The notes: generated by a model from the letters alone, not told the origin. 64,000 nt of DNA from Pseudodesulfovibrio hydrargyri (GCF_001874525.1 NZ_LKAQ01000004.1:1715171-1779170); one strand, 5' to 3'. Numbered from the stretch's first letter, positions 6,656 to 15,371 are shown. Made by a program: numbers and translations.

Positions 6656-8377
6656 ATGTCAAAACAACGATGCGAACGCGTACGGGATCTCTGGTCGCAG
6701 GTCGACGCCCTGATGATGGGCATGAACTGGACGCGGGAAGACGTTGAAAAGCCGCAGATCCTTGTCGATGACGTCCAGGGGGACAGCCATCCCGGCAGCT
6801 ACCACCTCGACGTCCTGAGCGAAGAGGCCTCCATCGGCATCTACGAGGCCGGCGGACGTCCGGCCAAGTTCCACGTCACGGACATCTGCGACGGCTGGGC
6901 GCAGGGGCATGAGGGCATGAACTTCATCCTCTGCTCGCGTGGCATCATCGCCGATATGGTGGAGATCCACGCCTCGGTCATTCCGTGGGACGGCATGATC
7001 CTGCTGTCCGGATGCGACAAGTCCACGCCCGCCCATCTCATGGCCGCGGCGCGGATGGACATCCCGACCATCCACATCCCGGGCGGCGCCATGCGCTCCG
7101 GCCCGGGCAACTCGACCTCCGGCCTGGCCGGCCCCTTGTCCGCGCGCAAGAAAAAGGGGCACGTCGACCTCGCGGAGATGCGCGACTACAAGCTCACGGG
7201 CTGCCCCTCCTGCGGCGCCTGCCAGTTCATGGGTACGGCCAGCACCATGCAGTGCCTGTCCGAGGCCCTGGGCATGGCCCTGCCCGGAACCGCGCTCATG
7301 CCCGCGACCATGACGGAAATCCGCCGCATGGCCCGGGCCGCCGGCAAGCAGATCATGTATCTGGCCGACAAGGGCATCACCGCCCGCAAGATCATGACCA
7401 AGGCGAACTTCGTCAACGCCATGAAGGTTCACGCGGCCATCGGCGGCAGCACCAACGCCTATATCCACATGCCCGCCATCGCCCATGAGATCGGTCTTGA
7501 GATCGACCCCAGGGAGTTCGACGCCATCGGGCAGGAGATCAAATACATCACCAACATCCAGCCCAGCGGCAAATACACCGCCGAGCTGTTCTGGTTCGCG
7601 GGCGGCATTCCCATGGTCCAGCACATGCTCCGCGACCAGCTCGACCTGGACGTCATGACCGTCACGGGCCGTTCCCTGGGCGACTCGCTGGCCATGCTCG
7701 AGGAAGACGGCTTCTTCAACCGCTGCCTCGGCCATCTGAAGAGCTACAGCATCCCGCAGCACGACGTCATCCGCACCCCCGAGCAGTCGGACAAGTGCGG
7801 CTCCATCGCCGTGCTGGACGGCAACCTGGCTCCCAAGGGCGCGGTCGTGAAATACGCGGCCGTGAAGCCGGACATGCACCAGCATGTCGGCCCGGCCGCT
7901 GTCTTCGACAGCGAGGACGAGGCCCAGACCGCCATAATCGGAGGCAGAATCCGCCCCGGTTCCGTCGTGGTCATCCGGTATGAGGGCCCCAAGGGCAGCG
8001 GAATGCCGGAGATGTTCATGACCACCGACGCCATCGTCTATGACGAGACCCTGAACGGCACGGTCGCCATCGTGACGGACGGCCGGTTCTCGGGAGCCAC
8101 CAGCGGCCCGTGCATCGGGCACGTCTCTCCCGAGGCGGTCGACGGCGGCCCCATCGCCCTGGTGGAGGACGACGACCTGATCGAGATTAACATCCCGGAA
8201 CGGGCGCTGCAGGTGGTCGGCGTGAAGGGCGAGAAAAAGACTCCCGAAGAGATGGAGGCGATCCTCGCCGAACGCCGGAAGAACTGGACCCTGCCCGAGC
8301 GCCCGCAGAAACGCGGCGTGCTCAAGCGCTATTCCGACAGCGCCGTCTCCGCAATGGAAGGGGCGTACATGCGCTAG
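6656..8377 (+). CDS. IlvD/Edd-family sugar-acid dehydratase, probable D-xylonate dehydratase
   Basis: A 573-residue iron-sulfur dehydratase. Cluster-binding cysteines are visible as C78 in TDICDGWAQGHEGM, C120 in SGCDKSTPAHL and C189 in SCGACQFMGTAS; the C-terminal domain has DGRFSGATSGPCIGHVSPEA, the usual substrate and magnesium loop. The start is set at the ATG at 6656, seven bases after AAAGGAGA; the longer upstream frame overlaps the aldolase and is spurious. Overall features such as FAGGIP followed by DVMTVTG are closer to the YjhG/YagF sugar-acid group than to amino-acid IlvD. It probably removes water from a sugar acid to give the 2-keto-3-deoxy compound cleaved by the aldolase just upstream. 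Substrate is inferred. Confidence 0.85.
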   Translation: MSKQRCERVRDLWSQVDALMMGMNWTREDVEKPQILVDDVQGDSHPGSYHLDVLSEEASIGIYEAGGRPAKFHVTDICDGWAQGHEGMNFILCSRGIIADMVEIHASVIPWDGMILLSGCDKSTPAHLMAAARMDIPTIHIPGGAMRSGPGNSTSGLAGPLSARKKKGHVDLAEMRDYKLTGCPSCGACQFMGTASTMQCLSEALGMALPGTALMPATMTEIRRMARAAGKQIMYLADKGITARKIMTKANFVNAMKVHAAIGGSTNAYIHMPAIAHEIGLEIDPREFDAIGQEIKYITNIQPSGKYTAELFWFAGGIPMVQHMLRDQLDLDVMTVTGRSLGDSLAMLEEDGFFNRCLGHLKSYSIPQHDVIRTPEQSDKCGSIAVLDGNLAPKGAVVKYAAVKPDMHQHVGPAAVFDSEDEAQTAIIGGRIRPGSVVVIRYEGPKGSGMPEMFMTTDAIVYDETLNGTVAIVTDGRFSGATSGPCIGHVSPEAVDGGPIALVEDDDLIEINIPERALQVVGVKGEKKTPEEMEAILAERRKNWTLPERPQKRGVLKRYSDSAVSAMEGAYMR

Positions 8378-8500
8378 GAATCCCTGCACAGGGAAACCGC
8401 CAATTAGACAACCTCCACCCCCCACAAGGCGTCTGCCGGGAAAGCCCCGATCCATCGGCCCGGCAGGCGCTGGTGGGGTGTTGAGGGACCGTGATGAAAT

Positions 8501-8550
8501 CTCCTGGTTCCGCAAGAGCGCATGTTCTTGCGGAACCAGGAGTTCTTTGG
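8501..8550 (+). terminator. Strong hairpin terminator ending the sugar-acid operon
   Basis: CTCCTGGTTCCGCAAGA at 8501-8517 pairs perfectly with 8526-8542 around an 8-base loop, a 17-bp stem, followed by TTCTTTGG. It separates the dehydratase from the next gene, which therefore probably has its own promoter within 8551-8672. Confidence 0.7.
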
Positions 8551-8672
8551 CAAAAGCGGGGTGGACACGCGCCGCCCGTCAACAGGGTGCGTCTTGCCGG
8601 GCGGTTCCCCGCAACGGCCGCCGCCCGGGAAGCCGGCGCCGTGTCCGATCCTTCGACAAGTCAGGATTGAAA

Positions 8673-9569
8673 GTGGAAAGATTCTTGGTAATCGGCATGT
8701 TCGTCGGCGTCGGATGGCTCCTCAGGCGTCTTCCGGTCTTCCCCCGCCAGACCGCCCAGGTGCTCAACCTCTTCGCGCTGTATGCGGCGCTTCCGGCCGT
8801 CATCCTCCTCAAGGCCCCCCAGATTCAATTCTCGCAGGAGATGCTGCTCCCTGCGGTCATGCCCTGGGCCATGCTGATTTTTTCCGCTGCGCTGGTCCTG
8901 TGGGCGGGGCGGGTGTTTTCCTGGTCAAGGGAGGTCGTGGGCGTCCTGCTGCTGGTCGTGCCCATGGGGAACACGTCCTTCATGGGCGTGCCGATGGTGC
9001 TGGCCTTTTTCGGCGAAATGGGCATCCCTGCGCTGATCGTCTATGACCAGATCGGGACCGCGCTGATCTTCGCCGTGTACGGTTCCGTGGTCCTGGCCGT
9101 CTACGGCAGCGACGTGCGGATTCGGCCCGCCGAAATCGCGCGCAGGGCCATTCTGTTTCCGCCCACCCTGGCGCTCATCTTCGGTCTGTGCTTCCGCTCC
9201 TGGTCCTATCCGGAACCGCTGCCCGGCTTCCTGAAGACGCTCTCGAGCATGCTGACGCCGCTGACCATGACGGCGATAGGGTTCCAGCTCACGGTCCGCC
9301 TCAGCCCGGCCACGCTGCGGCCGCTGGGATTCGGACTGGCCGTCAAGCTGGTTGCGGCCCCCTTGGCCGCCCTTGCCGCCTGTCGGCTGCTCGGTTTCGA
9401 CGCCCTGTCCGCGAACGTCTCCATCTTCCAGGCCGGAATGCCGCCCATGGTCGTGGCGGGCACCATGGCCATGGCCGCCGGGTTGGCCCCGGAGCTGGCC
9501 GCCGCCACCGTCAGTTCGGGAATGATTCTGTCCTTTCTGTCCCTGCCGCTGCTGTTCTGGCTCATCTGA
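8673..9569 (+). CDS. AEC (auxin efflux carrier)-family transporter
   Basis: A 298-residue membrane protein with about ten hydrophobic segments. The phrases LLLVVPMGNTSFMGVPMVLAFFG and, near the end, FQAGMPPMVVAGTMAMAAGL are typical of the bacterial AEC family, whose members move malate, malonate or other carboxylates. GTG at 8673 is preferred because AGGA ends six bases before it; the frame upstream overlaps the terminator hairpin and is not coding. It stands alone between the sugar-acid operon and the MarR-GNAT gene. Substrate unknown. Confidence 0.8.
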   Translation: MERFLVIGMFVGVGWLLRRLPVFPRQTAQVLNLFALYAALPAVILLKAPQIQFSQEMLLPAVMPWAMLIFSAALVLWAGRVFSWSREVVGVLLLVVPMGNTSFMGVPMVLAFFGEMGIPALIVYDQIGTALIFAVYGSVVLAVYGSDVRIRPAEIARRAILFPPTLALIFGLCFRSWSYPEPLPGFLKTLSSMLTPLTMTAIGFQLTVRLSPATLRPLGFGLAVKLVAAPLAALAACRLLGFDALSANVSIFQAGMPPMVVAGTMAMAAGLAPELAAATVSSGMILSFLSLPLLFWLI

Positions 9570-9694
9570 CCGGACCGGGACAGGCCGTTCGATTCCCTTC
9601 CCCGTTTCCTCGAGGCCCACGGGCCGGAGTCCGACCCCTTGACTGTTGAGGCCTTCTTTCCCTTTGGCCGTTGTTGACAGCCGGGCACGCCCGG

Positions 9695-9717
9695 ATTAGT
9701 TGATAGTATCAATTAAT
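9695..9717. promoter_or_regulatory. MarR-type palindromic operator
   Basis: The core TTGATAGTATCAA at 9700-9712 is a perfect dyad, extended to 11-bp arms with one mismatch. It lies just upstream of the ribosome site of the MarR-GNAT gene and downstream of a TTGACA at 9674-9679 that could be the -35 element, so bound repressor would block transcription of its own gene. Confidence 0.6.
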
Positions 9718-9733
9718 TGCAGGAGAGTGATGG

Positions 9734-10606
9734 ATGTACGTTTCAAGAATACGCGGCGAGCTTCGCTATCTGGTCCGGGAACTGGGCCTTCTGGACAAGA
9801 ACTGCCTTGACTCGGGGCTGACGCTGGGACAGGCGCATATCCTGACCTACCTGGCCCGCAACGGCGACTCCCCCTTTTCGGAGCTGTGCGAACGGCTGCG
9901 CGTGGACAAGGCCTCGTTGAGCCGCTCGGTGGAGGCGTTGCGGACCCGGGGTTTTCTACGGAAGGTCAAGGGCGCGGCGGACGGGCGGCAGCGGGTGGTC
10001 TCCATCCTGCCCGACGGCGCGCGGGCCCTGGAGGACGCCAACAGCGCCGTCAACAGGGAGATGGGCGAAATCCTGAATGGTCTCGGCGGCGAGGAGGTCG
10101 CGGCCGTCTGGCGCGGGCTGCGGCTCTTCCGGCGCGCGGCGGCCAAACGGAACCTGGCCGCGGGAGCGGAGGACTTCGCGATCGAACGGCTGGACCCGGC
10201 CTATTTGGACGAGGCCCTGGTCCTCGTGGAGGAGGTGTTCGCCGGAGAGCAGGGCATCCCCGCCGAACTCGCCCGGCCGGGCGGGGACGACGTCCACTGG
10301 TGGTGCGTTCGGTTGGGCGAATACATCATCGGCGCGGCCGCCTTCTGGCGGGAGGGCAAGGAATGGCATTGGGGCCGGTTCGCCATTGACGGCCAGTATC
10401 GGGGGCTTGGGCTGGGCCGGGAACTGGCGCGGCGATCCCTGGCGGATTTTTTCGGCATCGCCGAGGCCGTCGTCATCGAGGCCCGGGACAGTGCGACGCA
10501 TATTCTCAAGGGCTTTGGGGCCAAGACCACGGGGCCGACCGGCAGCTTCTATGGAACGCCCCTGACTCCCCTGATTCTACACAAGGCGGATTTCGCGGGG
10601 AATTAG
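9734..10606 (+). CDS. MarR-GNAT fusion: regulator with acetyltransferase domain
   Basis: A 290-residue protein with two parts. Residues about 1-140 are a MarR-type winged helix (FSELCERLRVDKASLSRSVE as recognition region, DGRQRVVSILPDGARALE as wing). Residues about 148-285 are a GNAT acetyltransferase, with the acetyl-CoA loop QYRGLGLGRELARRSL and a downstream VIEARDSA strand. Such bifunctional proteins form a known subfamily; the acetylated substrate is usually unknown. ATG 9734 follows GGAGAGTGATGG. The palindrome at 9695-9717 points to autoregulation. The neighbouring AEC carrier or PrpR-type gene could be its targets, but no second copy of the operator was seen there. Confidence 0.85.
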   Translation: MYVSRIRGELRYLVRELGLLDKNCLDSGLTLGQAHILTYLARNGDSPFSELCERLRVDKASLSRSVEALRTRGFLRKVKGAADGRQRVVSILPDGARALEDANSAVNREMGEILNGLGGEEVAAVWRGLRLFRRAAAKRNLAAGAEDFAIERLDPAYLDEALVLVEEVFAGEQGIPAELARPGGDDVHWWCVRLGEYIIGAAAFWREGKEWHWGRFAIDGQYRGLGLGRELARRSLADFFGIAEAVVIEARDSATHILKGFGAKTTGPTGSFYGTPLTPLILHKADFAGN

Positions 10607-10795
10607 GCCGCACCCGGGCCAATGTCCGGAATGCCGTTGCCCCGACGAAATCCGTCGCCCCAGGCAGTCCCGCCGGACGGGCGGCGGCCCGGCTCCCGGA
10701 CGCGCTTCGGGTTGCAAAATGCGACCAAGTCATCAAGAATCGTCCGCAGGGAGGCCGCGTTTGTGCGGCTTCGGCCTCAGCCAGGGACGTCAGCA

Positions 10796-12727
10796 ATGAA
10801 GAAGATAGCAGTCATCGCGCCGTTGCGGGATATTTACGACACCGCGCTCGAGATCGTGGAGGAACAGGGCTTCACCAACGTGGAGGTGATTCTCGGGAGC
10901 ATGCACGAAGGGTTGGACAAGGCCCGGCAGTGCGTCCTTTCCGGCGCGGCGGTGCTGGTCTCCCGGGGAGGCACCTATCGGATGATCCGGGAGGAGTTGG
11001 ACGTTCCGGTCGTGGAGATCAAGGTCAGCGCGTACGACATCATCGAGAGCCTCTCGCCCATGGCGCGGAACTACGAGGCCGTGGGCGTGGTGGGCTACAA
11101 CAACGTGGTGGAAGGGTTCGATGTCCTGAAGAAGCTGCTGCCCATGAAGATAGTGAAGGTGGAACTCCAGCAGGAGTCGGACATTCCCCAGGCCATCGAA
11201 AAATACAAGGACATGGGCATCGGCACCTTTATCGGCGACGCCAACGTCAAGCTCGTGTCCGAGGGGCTCGGCCGTCCGTGCGTCGAAATCACCTCGCAGA
11301 AGGATTCGGTCCTGACCGCCGTCCGCGAGGCCAGGCGGGTGTTCCGGGCGGCCATGACCGAGCAGCGCCGGGCCCAGCGCATCATCTCGGTGACGGACTT
11401 CGTCCACGACGGCATCGTCGCCATCAACGGCGACGGCAGGGTATCCATCTTCAACCGTGCCGCGGAAAGGATCTTCGGGATCGACAAGATGGAGGCCCTG
11501 GGCCGTCCCATCGGCGAGGTGGTCAAGACCTGTAGGCTGCCCGACCTCCTGAACCACACCGAGACCCAGGTCGGCCACGTGCTGGACGTGGGCCGGAACA
11601 AGATCGCCATCAACCGCGCCCCGGTCATCGTGGACGGCAGGATCTCCGGCGCGGTGGCCACGTTCCAGGACGTCACCGAGATGCAGGACGTGGAGCAGAA
11701 GATCCGCCGCACGCTCGCCGAGCGCGGGTTCTCGGCCAAGCATACGTTCCGGGACATCGTCCACGACGGCGGCAGCATGCAGGCCTGTATCGACGACGCC
11801 CTGCACTACGCCCAGTACGATACCCCGGTGCTGGTCTGCGGGGAGTCCGGCACCGGCAAGGAGCTGCTCTGCCAGGGGGTGCACAACGCCAGCGCCCGGG
11901 CCGGGGGGCCCTTCGTGGCCATCAACTGCGCCGCCATCCCCGCCTCCCTCATGGAATCGGAACTGTTCGGCTACGCCAAGGGCTCCTTTACCGGGGCCGA
12001 CAGCAAGGGCAGGGCGGGCATCTTCGAAATGGCCCACCGGGGCACGGTCTTCCTGGACGAGATCGGGGAAATTCCCCTCGAACTGCAAGGGCGCCTGCTG
12101 CGCGTCCTGCAGGAAAAGCAGGTCATGCGCCTGGGCGGCGACAAGCTGACCCCGGTGGACGTGCGCATGGTCTACGCCACGAACCAGCCGCTGGAGCAAT
12201 TGGTGGCCAGGGAACGGTTCCGGCGCGACCTCTATTTCCGCATCAACGTCCTGCCCCTGCGCATTCCGTCCCTGCGCGAACGGGGGCCGGGCGATATTCT
12301 GAAGCTGGCCGGGCACTTCCTTCGGCTCTACGCCGAGCGGTACCGGCGGCCCGCCATGCCCATCACCCCCGCAGTGCGGGACGCGCTGCTCTCTCGGGAT
12401 TTTCCGGGCAATGTCCGGGAACTCAAGGGGCTGGTGGAGCGGGCCGTCATTTTGGGCTCCTTTGAAAAGGTCCTGTCGGCCGACCCGGCCCCCGCGCCCG
12501 CCCCCTCCACCGTTCACGCTCTGGCGCAATGCCTGGGCGAATCCAACGGGGCCCAAACGCTTCCCGACCTGCGCAGCCTGGAGAACGATTACATCCGCGA
12601 GGTGTTGCGGCGGACGGGTGGCAGTGTGAAGGAGGCCGGTAAGATTCTGAAGATCAGCCGTTCCACCCTCTGGAGAAGACTGCGTGAACTGGGGGCGGGT
12701 CAAAATGAAACGGGAGTCGCAAAATAA
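10796..12727 (+). CDS. PrpR-type sigma-54-dependent activator
   Basis: A 643-residue enhancer-binding protein. Residues about 1-190 match the PrpR N-terminal sensor domain (VIAPLRDIYDTA, VLVSRGGTYRMI). A PAS domain follows at about 200-310 (VHDGIVAINGDGRVSIFNRAAE). The AAA+ domain has Walker A GESGTGKE near 352, the sigma-54 contact loop in the variant form GSFTGA near 397 and Walker B GTVFLDEIGE near 417. A Fis-type helix-turn-helix ends the protein (SVKEAGKILKISRSTLWRRL). The ATG at 10796 fits the start of the sensor domain; the longer upstream frame is not supported. A good sigma-54 promoter lies 77 bases after its stop codon, before kdgT, so it very likely switches on the kdgT-lyase genes. 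The effector is probably a small carboxylic acid. Confidence 0.92.
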   Translation: MKKIAVIAPLRDIYDTALEIVEEQGFTNVEVILGSMHEGLDKARQCVLSGAAVLVSRGGTYRMIREELDVPVVEIKVSAYDIIESLSPMARNYEAVGVVGYNNVVEGFDVLKKLLPMKIVKVELQQESDIPQAIEKYKDMGIGTFIGDANVKLVSEGLGRPCVEITSQKDSVLTAVREARRVFRAAMTEQRRAQRIISVTDFVHDGIVAINGDGRVSIFNRAAERIFGIDKMEALGRPIGEVVKTCRLPDLLNHTETQVGHVLDVGRNKIAINRAPVIVDGRISGAVATFQDVTEMQDVEQKIRRTLAERGFSAKHTFRDIVHDGGSMQACIDDALHYAQYDTPVLVCGESGTGKELLCQGVHNASARAGGPFVAINCAAIPASLMESELFGYAKGSFTGADSKGRAGIFEMAHRGTVFLDEIGEIPLELQGRLLRVLQEKQVMRLGGDKLTPVDVRMVYATNQPLEQLVARERFRRDLYFRINVLPLRIPSLRERGPGDILKLAGHFLRLYAERYRRPAMPITPAVRDALLSRDFPGNVRELKGLVERAVILGSFEKVLSADPAPAPAPSTVHALAQCLGESNGAQTLPDLRSLENDYIREVLRRTGGSVKEAGKILKISRSTLWRRLRELGAGQNETGVAK

Positions 12728-12747
12728 AACAATATATGTTTCATTTT
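12702..12747. promoter_or_regulatory. Inverted half sites, candidate enhancer for the PrpR-type activator
   Basis: AAAATGAAAC at 12702-12711 and GTTTCATTTT at 12738-12747 are perfect reverse complements separated by 26 bases, spanning the end of the activator gene. Between them lies a smaller dyad, AAACAATATATGTTT. The position, 55-100 bases upstream of the sigma-54 promoter, suits an enhancer. A weak terminator function is an alternative. Confidence 0.45.
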
Positions 12748-12803
12748 TAAACCCAATCTGAGGTCGTCTCGATAATAATCTGATTTTATTACATTTTATA
12801 TTC

Positions 12804-12819
12804 TGGCATACGCCTTGCT
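12804..12819 (+). promoter_or_regulatory. Sigma-54 promoter of kdgT
   Basis: TGGCATACGCCTTGCT matches the -24/-12 consensus TGGCAC-N5-TTGC with exact spacing. It lies 34 bases upstream of the kdgT ATG and directly downstream of the sigma-54 activator gene. Confidence 0.85.
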
Positions 12820-12853
12820 CATAGTCTCCAAACAGTTTCAAGGAGAAATCGGT

Positions 12854-13816
12854 ATGAGAATTTTGCAAGGCGTCCAGAAAATACCCGGCGGGCTGATGAT
12901 TATTCCGCTGCTGCTCGGGGTCCTCGTCAACACCTTTTTCCCTGAAGTGCTGAACATCGGCAGCTTCACCACCTTCTTGTGGAAAGGCGGGGCCATGCCC
13001 ATCCTCGCCTTCTTCATGTTCTGTACCGGGGCGCAGATCAGCGTGAAACAGGCCGGGGAGCCGCTGGTCAAGGGGCTGGCCCTGACCGTGGTCAAGGTCC
13101 TGATAGGCGCCCTCCTGGGCGTGCTGGTCAACACGTTCTTCGGCCCGGCCGGAGTGCTCGGCGTCGTGCCCATGGCCGTGGTGGCGGGCATGACCAACTC
13201 GAACAGCGGGCTGTTCGCCGCCCTGGCCGGGGAATTCGGCGACTCCACGGACGTGGGGGCCATCTCCCTGCTCTCCACCAACGACGGCCCCTTCTTCACC
13301 ATGCTGGCCTTCGGCCTGACCGGGCTGGCCGACATCCCGCTCATGGCCCTGGTCGGCACCATCCTGCCGATCGTCGTCGGCTGCGTGCTCGGCAACCTGG
13401 ACAGCGAACTGCGTGATTGGCTCAAGCCCGCGGTGTCCATTTCCATCCCGTTCTTCGCCTTTCCCCTGGGCAGCGCGCTGAACCTGCGGCAGTTCGTGGA
13501 GGCCGGCGCACCGGGCATCATCCTCGGCATCGCCTGCACCGTCATCACCGGTTTCGCCGGGTACTTCGCCATGAAGCTCGTCCGTTCCAAGAACCCGCAG
13601 GTCGGTGCCGCCATCGGCACCACGGCGGGCAATTCCGCCGCCACCCCGGCGGCCCTGGTCATGGCCGACCAGACTCTCAGGGGCGCGGCCGCCGTCGCCA
13701 CCGCCCAGGTGGCGGCGTCGATCATGGTCACGGCCATTCTCTGCCCCATCCTCGTCACCTGGCTGGACAAGCGCGAGAAGCGCAAGACCGCGGCCCTCGC
13801 CAGGGAAACGGCCTAG
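12854..13816 (+). CDS. kdgT: KdgT-family 2-keto-3-deoxygluconate permease
   Basis: A 320-residue membrane carrier with about ten hydrophobic segments. KIPGGLMIIPLLLGVLVNTF near the start, AVVAGMTNSNSGLFAALAGE and SLLSTNDGPFFTM in the middle, and GTTAGNSAATPAAL near residue 260 are the KdgT family signatures. The ATG at 12854 is eight bases after AGGAG; an upstream in-frame start would lie on the sigma-54 promoter. It is followed by the two pieces of a UxaA-family lyase. It should import 2-keto-3-deoxygluconate or a related acid by proton symport; the substrate assignment rests on family only. Confidence 0.88.
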   Translation: MRILQGVQKIPGGLMIIPLLLGVLVNTFFPEVLNIGSFTTFLWKGGAMPILAFFMFCTGAQISVKQAGEPLVKGLALTVVKVLIGALLGVLVNTFFGPAGVLGVVPMAVVAGMTNSNSGLFAALAGEFGDSTDVGAISLLSTNDGPFFTMLAFGLTGLADIPLMALVGTILPIVVGCVLGNLDSELRDWLKPAVSISIPFFAFPLGSALNLRQFVEAGAPGIILGIACTVITGFAGYFAMKLVRSKNPQVGAAIGTTAGNSAATPAALVMADQTLRGAAAVATAQVAASIMVTAILCPILVTWLDKREKRKTAALARETA

Positions 13817-13905
13817 GCGTTTCCCGCAGCCGTCGGAATCCGCATACCGCATCCCGCCACGAGCATGGCGGGCAACACCATCAACGAATCCAGGAGGATT
13901 CAGAC

Positions 13906-14184
13906 ATGAACCCGATCATACATGTCAACGAAAAGGACAATGTCGTCACCTGTCTGCGCCCGCTTTCCAAGGGGGAAAGCGTGGAGATCGAAGGCCGGAC
14001 GATCACCGCCAACGCGGACATCCCGGTCTTCCACAAAATGGCCATCGAACCCATCGAGCCGGGCGGCGTCTGCTACAAGTACGGCGAAGTCATCGGCGAC
14101 GCCACCGAGGCCATCGGAATAGGGGACCACGTCCACCTGCACAACATCGAAAGCACCCGCGGACGCGGCGACAAGCAACTCTAA
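13906..14184 (+). CDS. UxaA-family lyase, small subunit (SAF domain)
   Basis: A 92-residue protein that matches the N-terminal SAF domain of altronate dehydratase (KMAIEPIEPGGVCYKYGEVIGDATEAIGIGDHVHLHNIES cut into its core phrases AIGIGDHVHLHN and CYKYGEVIG). ATG 13906 follows AGGAGGATT. In many bacteria this domain is a separate small subunit next to the large subunit, as here, 12 bases apart. The same split layout occurs in sulfolactate sulfo-lyase (SuyA with SuyB), so the substrate could be a hexonate such as altronate or a sulfonated acid. Confidence 0.82.
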   Translation: MNPIIHVNEKDNVVTCLRPLSKGESVEIEGRTITANADIPVFHKMAIEPIEPGGVCYKYGEVIGDATEAIGIGDHVHLHNIESTRGRGDKQL

Positions 14185-14196
14185 AGGAGGCCACAC

Positions 14197-15357
14197 ATGA
14201 AGATTCAGGCATATCGCAGGGCCAACGGCCGTTTCGGCATCCGCAACCACCTTCTGGTCATGCCCACGTCCGTCTGCGCCACGGCCACGGCGGAACGCAT
14301 CGCCGCCCTGGTCCCCGGCGCGGTTTCCATCCCCAACCAGCACGGCTGTTGCCAGATCGACTCGGACCTGTCCCTGACCCAGAAGACCATCGTCGGCTTC
14401 GGCAAAAACGCCAACGTGGGCGCGGTCCTCGTGGTCGGCCTCGGCTGCGACGGCATCCAGGCCTCCGCGGCGGCGGCCGAGGTGGCGGAAACCGGCAAGC
14501 CGGTCCAACACATCGTCATCCAGGAATGCGGCGGCACGCTCAAGGCCATTGCCAAGGGCGCCGAGCTGGCCGCGCCCATGGCCCGCGAACTGTCCATGCA
14601 GAAGCGCGAGGAATGTGACATCAGCGAACTGATCATGGGGCTTGAATGCGGCGGTTCCGATCCGACCAGCGGGCTGGCCTCCAATCCGACCATCGGGTAC
14701 GCCTCCACCAAGCTCGTGGACAACGGCGGCAGCAGTATCCTGAGCGAGACCACCGAGGTCATCGGCGCGGAACACCTGCTCGCCGCCCGTTTCGACGACC
14801 CGGTCCAGCGGGAGAAGTTCCTGAGCCTGGTCAAGGCGGTCGAGGACCGCGCCATCTCCCTGGGCGAGGACCTGCGCAGCGGCCAGCCCACTCCGGGCAA
14901 CAAGGTTGGCGGGCTGTCCACCATCGAGGAAAAGTCCCTCGGCTGCATGTACAAGGCGGGAACGAGCCCGTTCACCGGCGCGCTGGACTACGCCGAGGGC
15001 GTGCCCGAAGCGCATGGCCTCTACTTCATGGACACCCCGGGCCAGGACATCGATTCCATCACCGGCATGGTGGCCGGCGGGGCGCAGCTGGTGATCTTCT
15101 CCACCGGACGCGGCACCCCCACGGGCAGCCCCATCGCCCCGGTCATCAAGATCACGGGCAACCCGGAGACCTATGAAAAGATGCCCGACAACATCGACAT
15201 CAACGCCGGCCGGATTATCGCCGGCGGCGCCACCGTGCCCCAGATCGGCGAAGAGCTGTTCGACATGATGGTCGAGGTCTGCAACGGCGGCATGCCCAAG
15301 GCCGAAAGCCTGGGCCACCACGAATTCGGCATCTACAAACTGACCGGCACGTTCTAG
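14197..15357 (+). CDS. UxaA-family lyase, large subunit
   Basis: A 386-residue protein matching the C-terminal catalytic part of the altronate/galactarate dehydratase family: RANGRFGIRNHLLVMPTSVC at the start, HGCCQID near 49, ECGGSDPTSGLASNP near 150 and STGRGTPTGSPIAPVIKITG near 310. Conserved cysteines and the metal-binding region are present. ATG 14197 follows AAAGGAGG. With the small subunit it would dehydrate a sugar acid to 2-keto-3-deoxygluconate, which fits the KdgT carrier upstream; an alternative is SuyB-type desulfonation, plausible in a sulfate reducer. No kinase for the product is nearby, but the aldolase at 5694 could split it. Confidence 0.85.
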   Translation: MKIQAYRRANGRFGIRNHLLVMPTSVCATATAERIAALVPGAVSIPNQHGCCQIDSDLSLTQKTIVGFGKNANVGAVLVVGLGCDGIQASAAAAEVAETGKPVQHIVIQECGGTLKAIAKGAELAAPMARELSMQKREECDISELIMGLECGGSDPTSGLASNPTIGYASTKLVDNGGSSILSETTEVIGAEHLLAARFDDPVQREKFLSLVKAVEDRAISLGEDLRSGQPTPGNKVGGLSTIEEKSLGCMYKAGTSPFTGALDYAEGVPEAHGLYFMDTPGQDIDSITGMVAGGAQLVIFSTGRGTPTGSPIAPVIKITGNPETYEKMPDNIDINAGRIIAGGATVPQIGEELFDMMVEVCNGGMPKAESLGHHEFGIYKLTGTF

Positions 15358-15371
15358 CCGGGCAACACCGC

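Noticed and set aside
10790..13852. 1020-codon minus-strand frame opposite the PrpR-type activator and kdgT
   Set aside because: Composition is typical of a shadow frame; both plus-strand genes have full sets of family motifs.
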